36,210 bases of DNA from a virus: positions 1 to 36,210 of IMG/VR virus record IMGVR_UViG_3300047319_001290. One strand, written 5' to 3'. How positions within the stretch are numbered: the stretch's first letter is position 1; each line of letters opens with the position of its first letter. A program made the translations under genes and the position numbers. This document shows, piece after piece, positions 20,646 to 27,015 of the stretch. The notes under the pieces were generated by a model that made no database searches, was not told the DNA's origin, and saw nothing but the letters and a program-made list of their open reading frames with translations.

Positions 20646-21431
20646 ATGGTAGGCCAAACAGCTCAACAATTAATTACTCGTGCTTGGTTTTTATCAGGGA
20701 TTGTTGCTAGAAACTTACAAGTGCCAACTGGAGACCAGATTTATGATGGTCTTCAGATGCTTAATGATTTGCTTAATTTTAAACAAATTGAGACAGATTT
20801 AATTCCTTATTGGCAATATATTACCTTTAATGCAGTGCCAACTCAGGAATTCTATTTCTTACCCAATGTTGCAGCGATTGAAGAATCAACCTTCAATATC
20901 AATGTTGTTCGCTATCCAATGGTTAAATCATCTCGTAGCAATTATTTTGGTTCCTCTCGGGTTGATAATATCTATACTTTGCCTTTTTCTTGGAACTATG
21001 AGCGTGGTGTGGGAGGCGGTACATTTGGAATGTATTTTATTCCAGATTCTACCTATCCAATCAAGATGAAAGTTAAGATTTTCATGGTGGATGTAGATTT
21101 AACAACGGACTTGATGGATGTAACTTCCACTTTTGTTAATACATATAACGTTCCTCATTATACAACCTATTCATTTATTAATAATGGCATCCAAGGATAT
21201 GACACCTCTTATATTGAATATTTGCGCTATGCATTAGCACGTTACATGTGTAGTGAATATGGAATTATATTTAATCCTGAGTCTGAAAAGATTTATACAT
21301 CAATGGCTAGAAAGCTTATGTATATGGATCCTCCTGATTTGAGTATGAAGAAATTGTCTATACTTTATCATGATGGTAACCCTGGATATAACTGGGGTGA
21401 CTGCAATTTGGGGCATGGTTGGAGGCCATAA
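20646..21431 (+). CDS. Head-to-tail adaptor / tail accessory factor (P22 gp4-like)
   Basis: Product of 261 aa in the slot where P22 gp4 lies, between coat and gp10. The N-terminal helix pair (QTAQQLITRAWFLSGIVARN, then PTGDQIYDGLQMLNDLLNF) matches the gp4/adaptor pattern. The middle is beta-rich (FYFLPNVAAIEESTFNINVV) and the C-terminal helices read YIEYLRYALARYMCSEYGI. It is longer than the 166 aa of P22 gp4. Adaptor rings bind beneath the portal and close the channel after packaging. Assignment is from position and the N-terminal motif; moderate confidence. Confidence 0.72.
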   Translation: MVGQTAQQLITRAWFLSGIVARNLQVPTGDQIYDGLQMLNDLLNFKQIETDLIPYWQYITFNAVPTQEFYFLPNVAAIEESTFNINVVRYPMVKSSRSNYFGSSRVDNIYTLPFSWNYERGVGGGTFGMYFIPDSTYPIKMKVKIFMVDVDLTTDLMDVTSTFVNTYNVPHYTTYSFINNGIQGYDTSYIEYLRYALARYMCSEYGIIFNPESEKIYTSMARKLMYMDPPDLSMKKLSILYHDGNPGYNWGDCNLGHGWRP

Positions 21432-21436
21432 TATCC

Positions 21437-21467
21437 CTTATTTTAATTTTAGCATAGTTAAAATAAG
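21437..21467. terminator. A+T-rich inverted repeat after adaptor gene
   Basis: CTTATTTTAA (21437-21446) and TTAAAATAAG (21458-21467) are perfect complements around an 11-base loop, six bases after the adaptor stop. The stem has only two G-C pairs, so termination would be weak. It may mark the edge of the inserted endonuclease segment. Readable in both directions. Confidence 0.45.
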
Positions 21468-21541
21468 AATGCAAATATATTTTTATGTAATATTGTAGGC
21501 CGTTAAAAGTATGGTGTAGTCCTTAATTCTGATATATAATG

Positions 21542-21562
21542 CTCCTAAATTAATAATAGGAG
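21542..21562 (+). promoter_or_regulatory. Hairpin covering ribosome site of endonuclease gene
   Basis: CTCCTA (21542-21547) pairs with TAGGAG (21557-21562) around nine bases; the Shine-Dalgarno is the 3' arm, six bases before the ATG. A TATAAT box (about 21534-21539) lies just upstream, with only a weak -35. Confidence 0.55.
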
Positions 21563-21567
21563 TAAAT

Positions 21568-22152
21568 ATGTCAGATGAAATAGTAAAAATTTGTAAGATA
21601 CATGGACCATTAACAATTGAACAAACTAGAAAAGATGGTCATTTATTTAGATGTACACAATGTCGTATCGCAACGAATAAAAAGTCTTATGATATTAATA
21701 GGGAGAAAAGAGTCGCATATTCCATTAAATGGAAAAAAGAAAACCGACCACATCATAATGAATGGGAAAGACAAGATAGGATATTGCATCCTGAAAAATA
21801 TAAGCGTTATGAAGAAAACTATATTAAAAAACATGGACGCGTAAAAGTAAGAAAAATGGAAGTAGCAAGAATACATGGGTTAACAGTTGAGCAATATGAT
21901 TTATTGTTTAAAGAGCAAAATCATAAATGTAAAATTTGTGGCTTAGAGGAGACTAGAAAAGGTGTAAGTGGTGATATAACTCCTTTATGTGTAGACCATT
22001 GCCATTTATGTAGGGGAAATGGTCACCTAGGTTTAAAGAATGTTAGAGCTTTACTTTGCCATGAATGCAATAAAGGACTTGGTGGCTTCAAGGATGATAT
22101 AGAATTACTGCTTAAAGCAGTTAATTATTTACAAAATCATATACATCTTTAG
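21568..22152 (+). CDS. Endonuclease VII-family nuclease
   Basis: Product of 194 aa. The N-terminal half has a zinc pair (CKIHG...CTQC) and a very basic helical region. The C-terminal half is a clear recombination endonuclease VII domain: IHGLTVEQYDLLFKEQNHKC, KICG, CVDHCH, then VRALLCHECNKGLGGFKDD. The CxxC...DHCH...LLCxxCN pattern supplies zinc and the His-Asp-Asn active site. Enzymes of this family cut branched DNA; free-standing copies between late genes are often homing endonucleases. Own ribosome hairpin, possible own promoter and position between structural genes suggest a mobile insertion. Confidence 0.88.
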   Translation: MSDEIVKICKIHGPLTIEQTRKDGHLFRCTQCRIATNKKSYDINREKRVAYSIKWKKENRPHHNEWERQDRILHPEKYKRYEENYIKKHGRVKVRKMEVARIHGLTVEQYDLLFKEQNHKCKICGLEETRKGVSGDITPLCVDHCHLCRGNGHLGLKNVRALLCHECNKGLGGFKDDIELLLKAVNYLQNHIHL

Positions 22153-22160
22153 GAGCTAAT

Positions 22161-22445
22161 ATGTCTGATGATATAGAAAAAAAATATATAAACATGATTT
22201 ATGATCTTAAAAAAATGCAAAATGGATTATGTCCCATATGTAAGAATGGAATAGAAAAGCCATATCCTGATATAGACGATGATCATTATTGCCATTCTGT
22301 AACATGTTTTGATTGCTATTGTATTCTTTCTACATGTAATTATGATAAAGATTTGTTAGTTGATATAGTAAAATATATAAGAAAAAGAGATAAAGTATAT
22401 AATTACAATCAGAAATACTTACAGCAACACGAACACATAGAATAA
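22161..22445 (+). CDS. Degenerate endonuclease VII-like small protein (94 aa)
   Basis: MSDDIEKKYINMIYDLKKMQ, NGLCPICKNGIEK, DDDHYCHSVTCFDCYCILST and NYDKDLLVDIVKYIRKRDKV line up with the neighbouring endonuclease VII (QNHKCKICG, VDHCH, LLCHECNKGL, GGFKDDIELLLKAVNYL). The zinc cysteines and DH remain, but the CN dipeptide, the linker and the whole basic N-terminal region are missing. Likely a shortened paralogue, catalytically doubtful, perhaps an immunity or regulatory partner. TTAG-GAG-CTAA precedes the start. Confidence 0.65.
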   Translation: MSDDIEKKYINMIYDLKKMQNGLCPICKNGIEKPYPDIDDDHYCHSVTCFDCYCILSTCNYDKDLLVDIVKYIRKRDKVYNYNQKYLQQHEHIE

Positions 22446-22454
22446 TTAATAATG

Positions 22455-22479
22455 GCCATGGACGGCTCTAACTGGAGCC
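22455..22479 (+). promoter_or_regulatory. Shared leader element, copy 1 (two exclusive hairpins)
   Basis: GCC (22455-22457), ATGGAC and GGC (22464-22466) form one small hairpin. The same GGC, extended to GGCTC (22464-22468), can instead pair with GAGCC (22475-22479), burying the GGAG ribosome site four bases before ATG 22484. Nearly the same sequence recurs at 29303-29326. Confidence 0.6.
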
Positions 22480-22483
22480 AAGA

Positions 22484-22888
22484 ATGAATTATAGATTTTT
22501 AGAATTAACAATTGCTTTTTGTTTGCCTTTTGCTGCCTTAGTAATTGGGTTTTATGTATTAATGGGAACATTTGCAGCATATGCGAAATACAATATATGG
22601 GCTGCCCCTATTCATGGAGAAGCAGAACTTAGAAAAGCAGAATGGACCAGGCAAATAATAGTAACAGAAGCTCAAGCAAAACGAGATGCTTCAATAATGC
22701 TAGCTGAAGCTGAAGTAGAGCGTGCAAAGGGTGTGGCTGCAGCCAATAAAATAATTGGAGAAAGCCTAAAAAGCAATGAACAGTATTTACGCTATCTATG
22801 GATTGACTCATTGCAGCATACTAAAGATAAAATAATATATGTACCAACTGAGGCAGGCATGCCAATATTGGAAGCTGGTAAAAGATAA
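22484..22888 (+). CDS. Membrane protein with SPFH/HflK-like C-terminal helix
   Basis: Product of 134 aa. Residues 5-33 form one long hydrophobic segment (FLELTIAFCLPFAALVIGFYV). After a short linker comes a charged helix, TEAQAKRDASIMLAEAEVER, then AKGVAAANKIIGESLKSNEQYLRYLWIDSL, which strongly recalls the region after the SPFH domain in HflK/HflC/prohibitin proteins. The C-terminus KIIYVPTEAGMPILEAGKR also fits. The SPFH domain itself is absent. In bacteria HflKC surrounds the FtsH protease, so a decoy or modulator of that complex is conceivable. Neighbouring small membrane genes suggest a lysis or membrane module. Function not proven. Confidence 0.7.
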   Translation: MNYRFLELTIAFCLPFAALVIGFYVLMGTFAAYAKYNIWAAPIHGEAELRKAEWTRQIIVTEAQAKRDASIMLAEAEVERAKGVAAANKIIGESLKSNEQYLRYLWIDSLQHTKDKIIYVPTEAGMPILEAGKR

Positions 22889-22895
22889 CTATAAA

Positions 22896-22907
22896 GCCAA
22901 GGACGGC
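22896..22907 (+). promoter_or_regulatory. Shared leader element, short copy 2
   Basis: GCC-AAGGAC-GGC: a three-pair G+C stem presenting AAGGA in its loop three bases before ATG 22910. Same core as the leaders of the genes at 22484 and 29330. Confidence 0.55.
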
Positions 22908-22909
22908 AA

Positions 22910-23104
22910 ATGATAGAAAACCAAACAATAATCGACAAACAGATAGTCCTAGAATCTCGTCTATCTAGAGTCGAAGCCAGTACTATCTATATCCAAGAAG
23001 ACATACGGGATATCAAAGTATCTATGCGTTGGTTAATTGGAATTATATTTGCCATGAATAGCACGATTTTAGGTGTTCTCACTAAAGGATTTGGTGCTCT
23101 ATGA
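22910..23104 (+). CDS. Holin-like / XhlA-like small membrane protein (64 aa)
   Basis: MIENQTIIDKQIVLESRLSR followed by a heptad-like coil (VEASTIYIQEDIRDIKVSM), then one hydrophobic segment at residues 41-62 (WLIGIIFAMNSTILGVLTKG). A coil plus C-terminal membrane helix is the layout of XhlA/hemolysin-type holin-associated proteins. The gene at 29330 has the same layout. It is a candidate for membrane permeabilisation at lysis, inferred from topology. The leader carries the shared GCC-AAGGAC-GGC element. Confidence 0.68.
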   Translation: MIENQTIIDKQIVLESRLSRVEASTIYIQEDIRDIKVSMRWLIGIIFAMNSTILGVLTKGFGAL

Positions 23105-23208
23105 TAAGATTAGGCAAAGGCTGGGCACCCGAAGCGCCTAAAGATGAAATATCAGAATTCGCAATTCGCGAATTGCGAATGCTTTTAGAAAGGATTTTTA
23201 AAAGATGA
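23101..23208 (+). CDS. Hypothetical 35-aa peptide
   Basis: MIRLGKGWAPEAPKDEISEF to RELRMLLERIFKR, overlapping the stop of the holin-like gene by four bases and the start of the gp10-like gene by ATGA. Basic, with a helical C-terminus. The frame holds a 24-base perfect palindrome. The overlaps favour a real gene, but it may simply carry the palindrome. Confidence 0.5.
   Translation: MIRLGKGWAPEAPKDEISEFAIRELRMLLERIFKR
23157..23180. repeat. Perfect 24-bp palindrome
   Basis: The left half ATTCGCAATTCG (23157-23168) is the exact reverse complement of the right half CGAATTGCGAAT (23169-23180), with no spacer. It lies 25 bases before the gp10-like start. Such symmetry suits a dimeric DNA-binding protein or a cruciform rather than an RNA hairpin loop. 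Confidence 0.9.
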
Positions 23209-24920
23209 TAACTAGAGGCAATAATTTTAAACAATTTGGGCTAAACATCGTGGGTAGCTCTATATTCGGCCGTTATCCAAAAATAAATATAGAAAAGACA
23301 TATAACATGTTTCAAAGCGATAAGTTCCTTGTCCCCTATGCAGGATATACCATTGCATTATTGGCCAATGAATTTCGTGCAGGCAAAGAAGGGCGCGCTA
23401 TCTTTACGAGTACTAAGTTTAATAAATTGGTTGTAGTAATAGGTGCTAATGTTTTTTTAGTAATACTAGTTTATAATCAGCGTCAGCAAAAGGTCACATA
23501 TTCCCAGGTTATATTAATTGGGACGCTACAAACTAATACTGGCGTGGTTTACATTGCAGAGAATAATAAGCCACAGATTGGTATTTCTGATGGAACTGCT
23601 TTTTATCTTTATGACCCTTTGCTTACTCCATCATTTCAAGCAATTAATCTTAATTTCACTCCCGGTTACCTAACCTTCCATGATACATACTTTATCTTGG
23701 CTGCTAGGAACGACACAACATACTCACCCCCTGCAAATAACACATGGCGGCTATCAGGACAGAATGATGGTACTATATGGAAATCTACTGCGGGATTTGT
23801 AGGTCTATTACAAACAAAGCCTGATAATGTACAAGCTGTAGTTAGATTCCCATCAAAAGGAAATATGATTTTTGTCATGGGAAGTGTCGTCACAGAAGCA
23901 TGGTTTGATGTTGGGGGTCAGCTTTTCCCATATTCTCGTACAACCCAATTTAATATAGATTATGGCTGTGTACAACCTGCAACTGTTGCATACATGGACG
24001 AAATTGTAGTATGGCTAGGTAAAAATGAGAAATCAGGGCCGATTATTTTATTCTCGAACGGGGGCATGCCTCAGAAGATTACGACTGATGGTATTGATTA
24101 TTTATTCTCGCAACTTCAAGAACCGGCTGATTCTCAGGGTTTTCTCTATAGACAAGATGGCCATTTGTTTTATCATATTAACTTCTATACTGATAACTTA
24201 TCCCTTTTTTATGATTTCAATACCCAGAAGTTCTATCATGCTTGCGATCAAAACCTTAATTATTTCATTGCTTCCGAAGTGGCTTATATAGACAATCAGT
24301 ATTATTTTATCTCTAAAAATACTGGAAATCTATATTCCTTTGATACAGTATTTACCACCTACCAAGATACGAACAGCTTAAATATCGTAGAGACTCACGA
24401 AATTCCACGCATACGCTCTTGTGCTAATATCAGGACGCCAGGCCAAGATTATATGATTATCAACGATATTGGATTTACCATTGAATCAGGACAAACTGAT
24501 TATCAGCAACAATCCTTAGGTGAAATCATTTTAATAACTCAAGACAGGCATCCATTGGTCACGCAGAGTGATTTCTTAGGGTTTTCAACGCAAGATGATG
24601 AATTCCTGATAACACAAGACGGCAATCTCCTGGTATCACAACAAAATGCTACAGGCACTCAACAGCTTCTAATCGCTCAGCAGATGGCTAATACGGGGAC
24701 TTCTAACTTATCGCTACCCCATGTTGACTTATCGATATCAGATGATGGTGGCGAGTCCTTTGGGAACGAATGGGCACAATATTTGCCGCCTATTGGGCAT
24801 ACTAAAAATAGGCTTATGTGGTGGCAGGCAGGTATTGCAAACGATTTCGTTCCGCAATTTAAATTCTGGGGCATGGGTAGGTTTGTTGTGACTGATGGTG
24901 AAGTTAATGTGAGGATATAA
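23205..24920 (+). CDS. Tail hub / DNA stabilisation protein (P22 gp10-like)
   Basis: Product of 571 aa; P22 gp10 has 472. The N-terminus (NIVGSSIFGRYPKINIEKTY, then NMFQSD) matches the opening of the family, and repeated beta-propeller-like strands follow. The core phrase VAYMDEIVVWLGKNEKSGPI, then LFSNGGMPQKITTDGIDYLF, is characteristic. The C-terminus has WWQAGIANDFVPQFKFWGMG. An insertion at about residues 440-490 repeats an ITQD...LVSQ-type motif. The protein plugs the portal-adaptor channel and anchors tail fibres or spikes. The start overlaps the previous stop (ATGA). Confidence 0.82.
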   Translation: MITRGNNFKQFGLNIVGSSIFGRYPKINIEKTYNMFQSDKFLVPYAGYTIALLANEFRAGKEGRAIFTSTKFNKLVVVIGANVFLVILVYNQRQQKVTYSQVILIGTLQTNTGVVYIAENNKPQIGISDGTAFYLYDPLLTPSFQAINLNFTPGYLTFHDTYFILAARNDTTYSPPANNTWRLSGQNDGTIWKSTAGFVGLLQTKPDNVQAVVRFPSKGNMIFVMGSVVTEAWFDVGGQLFPYSRTTQFNIDYGCVQPATVAYMDEIVVWLGKNEKSGPIILFSNGGMPQKITTDGIDYLFSQLQEPADSQGFLYRQDGHLFYHINFYTDNLSLFYDFNTQKFYHACDQNLNYFIASEVAYIDNQYYFISKNTGNLYSFDTVFTTYQDTNSLNIVETHEIPRIRSCANIRTPGQDYMIINDIGFTIESGQTDYQQQSLGEIILITQDRHPLVTQSDFLGFSTQDDEFLITQDGNLLVSQQNATGTQQLLIAQQMANTGTSNLSLPHVDLSISDDGGESFGNEWAQYLPPIGHTKNRLMWWQAGIANDFVPQFKFWGMGRFVVTDGEVNVRI

Positions 24921-24921
24921 G

Positions 24922-25293
24922 ATGGTTGCAAATGTTAATAATCCTACGCCAATATTCCCAGATTACCCACGGGAGCAGCCTACTGTTGATAAGGAAGGTA
25001 AGTTTACATATCTTTGGGATTTAGCGTTAGGACAGCTTTTCCAGACATTGCAGACTAATTTCAGGAATGAGGGCGTGAAGTTACCACCCTTAACAACTGT
25101 GCAAGCCGACCAGGTTAAAGCACTTTATACGCCATTAATTGGGAATCCATTGCCTCCTGGGACACCTGATATCAGTGGGCAGACGATGTATAATAGTACA
25201 ATTTTAGCGCCACAGATTTTTATTATAAGTTATGATGGTGCCACACCACCTAACATTGCAGATGCTAGATGGTGGACATTTACAATAACTTAA
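24922..25293 (+). CDS. Hypothetical structural protein (123 aa)
   Basis: MVANVNNPTPIFPDYPREQP, then FTYLWDLALGQLFQTLQTNF and a proline-rich segment with a final IADARWWTFTIT. It lies directly after the gp10-like gene, where P22 has its tail needle gene gp26, but it lacks the long coiled coil of a needle. The C-terminal phrase recalls short domains found at fibre ends. GAGGAT precedes the ATG. Probably a virion component; role unknown. Confidence 0.6.
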   Translation: MVANVNNPTPIFPDYPREQPTVDKEGKFTYLWDLALGQLFQTLQTNFRNEGVKLPPLTTVQADQVKALYTPLIGNPLPPGTPDISGQTMYNSTILAPQIFIISYDGATPPNIADARWWTFTIT

Positions 25294-25303
25294 TAAGGGT
25301 TTA

Positions 25304-25312
25304 TGGTATAAT
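25304..25312 (+). promoter_or_regulatory. Extended -10 promoter element
   Basis: TGG-TATAAT (25304-25312) is a perfect extended -10 box (TGnTATAAT), 33 bases before the ejection-type gene at 25346. The -35 region is poor, as is usual for extended -10 promoters. Confidence 0.45.
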
Positions 25313-25328
25313 AGTAATACAAACAACG

Positions 25329-25346
25329 TGATTCAAGGATGAATTA
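25329..25346 (+). promoter_or_regulatory. Hairpin with apical Shine-Dalgarno (gene at 25346)
   Basis: TGATTC (25329-25334) pairs with GAATTA (25341-25346), six pairs including one G-U. AAGGAT is the loop, and the A of the start codon is the last paired base. Confidence 0.6.
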
Positions 25347-25945
25347 TGAGTTGGTTCAGTGATCTATTTCATGGCGGTAAGAACCCTGCAGATACCGCAA
25401 ATCAATATTTTGGGCAAATTCCAGGAGCTACAAAGCCATATTATGATCCGTATATCAATGCTGGAAAAGGTCAATTACCAGGTATTGAAGATATTATTAA
25501 AAAACTTACAGGTAATCCTGGCGGCTTCATGAATGAGATCGGGAAATCCTATCAGGAATCCCCTGGTCTTAAAAACCAAATTGCACAAGCTATGCAAGGC
25601 GCAGGTCATGCAGCTGCCGCAGGTGGTATGGCAGGCTCTCCTCAACATGAGCAAGAGAATATGCAGCTTTCAAACGATATAGCAAGTAAAGATTATAATA
25701 ACTGGATGCAAAACGCATTAGGACTGTTTGGTTCTGGTTTCCAAGGTTCCCAGAATGTTGCTGGTATGGGTCAAAAATCTGGTAGTGATTATGCCAATAT
25801 GATAGCCCAAGCATTGGCTCAGCAAGGGGTTTCAGGATTTGCAGGCCAAAGTCAGCAAAATGATTGGTTCCGTGACCTACTTAAAGCATTAGGACAAGGT
25901 GTGGGTGGTATTGGTGGATTATTTGGTGGAGGTGGCAATAAATGA
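25346..25945 (+). CDS. DNA ejection / internal virion protein (199 aa)
   Basis: MSWFSDLFHGGKNPADTANQ, then GATKPYYDPYINAG and a Gln/Ala/Gly-rich helical body, ending in glycine repeats (GQGVGGIGGLFGGGGNK). The start and the YYDPYINAG phrase are typical of small internal proteins (gp7/gp14-like) that leave the capsid ahead of the DNA in short-tailed phages. Glycine-rich, weakly hydrophobic ends suit membrane insertion. It is first of three consecutive genes in the ejection slot. Assignment is by position and composition. Confidence 0.68.
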   Translation: MSWFSDLFHGGKNPADTANQYFGQIPGATKPYYDPYINAGKGQLPGIEDIIKKLTGNPGGFMNEIGKSYQESPGLKNQIAQAMQGAGHAAAAGGMAGSPQHEQENMQLSNDIASKDYNNWMQNALGLFGSGFQGSQNVAGMGQKSGSDYANMIAQALAQQGVSGFAGQSQQNDWFRDLLKALGQGVGGIGGLFGGGGNK

Positions 25946-27015
25946 CATTTACATTAACCAACTTAGCTGCTATTCCCCATACAAGGCACCCTTTAAGTGG
26001 CTTGATTGAAGGACTAATGTCTGGCGCTAAGGAAGGCATGAATTTGAAATATTTGCCTCGAGAAAAAGAAGCAGATATCTTTCATAAACAAATTTCTCCT
26101 TTGGCAATGCTTGCTAGTAGTCCTTATTTTTCATCATTACATCCTGAGCAACAAAAGCAGATTGCGGGCTATGTTAGTCAGATGTTAAGTAAACAATTTC
26201 CTATGGGTGGTGCTAATAATTCAAATCAACAGCAAAATATAGGAATGCCTCAATCTCCTGACATGGAAGGACAAAATAATGACATACAACAAACTCAAGG
26301 GACATCTCAAGGACAAAGTTTAGTACCACAAAACGCTGGTGAGCATTTTACTGGTAAGTTTACACAAAGCCCTTATACACCTGGGGCAGCTTTTAGGGGT
26401 CAAGGTGGAGAAACAATCTATGCTCCTACTGGAACCAATGTTCAAAAAGGACAAGATGTTGTAAGAGAAACAAAAGGTCTTAAAAAACTATTTGATCAAT
26501 ATATGGAGATAGCCCCGAAAGTTACAGGAGCCGGTGGATTTAAAAGGGATATTTCAGAAATTGCAAGCGGAATTCAAAAAACAGGATTACCATTTTCTGA
26601 AGCTATTTCACAAAGATTAGGTGGAGGAAAAATTGCCAATATAGCCGCTAATGCTCAAACACTGCGTTCTCAAATGGCTCCAGCTTTAAGGGCAATTGGT
26701 TTTAGTAATCCTGAAATTGAAGACATTATAGGTTTTCATAAAGGAGAAACAGAAAAAAATATCAGGGATAGATTAAAAAATGCTTGGCCTGTAATAGAAA
26801 GAAAAATAAGAGAACATAAACAGAATTTGCAAGGTGGATTAACTGTTAACAATCAGCCAGAAAATGAAGAATACCCTGTTCTGAAAACAAATTCAAATAC
26901 AACTAAAAATCCTGGATTTACTTTGTTAAAAGGACCCGATGGATCAACAGGATTTGTTCCTTCAGATAAAGCTAGTAAGTTAATTGCTTCTGGTGATTTT
27001 AAAGAGGTTAAATAA
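25942..27015 (+). CDS. Internal virion / ejection protein (357 aa)
   Basis: Second gene of the ejection set, overlapping the first by four bases. The N-terminal part (PLSGLIEGLMSGAKEGMNLK) and the helix YFSSLHPEQQKQIAGYVSQM precede a disordered Gln/Asn/Gly linker at about residues 90-160. A helical domain follows (GLKKLFDQYMEIAPKVTGAG, SQRLGGGKIANIAANAQTLR, FSNPEIEDIIGFHKGETEKN), then a short C-terminal strand module. In P22 the equivalent place is gp20 or gp16. No lytic transglycosylase motif is visible. Confidence 0.65.
   Translation: MTFTLTNLAAIPHTRHPLSGLIEGLMSGAKEGMNLKYLPREKEADIFHKQISPLAMLASSPYFSSLHPEQQKQIAGYVSQMLSKQFPMGGANNSNQQQNIGMPQSPDMEGQNNDIQQTQGTSQGQSLVPQNAGEHFTGKFTQSPYTPGAAFRGQGGETIYAPTGTNVQKGQDVVRETKGLKKLFDQYMEIAPKVTGAGGFKRDISEIASGIQKTGLPFSEAISQRLGGGKIANIAANAQTLRSQMAPALRAIGFSNPEIEDIIGFHKGETEKNIRDRLKNAWPVIERKIREHKQNLQGGLTVNNQPENEEYPVLKTNSNTTKNPGFTLLKGPDGSTGFVPSDKASKLIASGDFKEVK
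26998..27012 (+). promoter_or_regulatory. Hairpin with apical Shine-Dalgarno (gene at 27015)
   Basis: TTTAA (26998-27002) pairs with TTAAA (27008-27012) and presents AGAGG as a five-base loop, two bases before ATG 27015. It lies within the last codons of the upstream gene. Confidence 0.5.
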
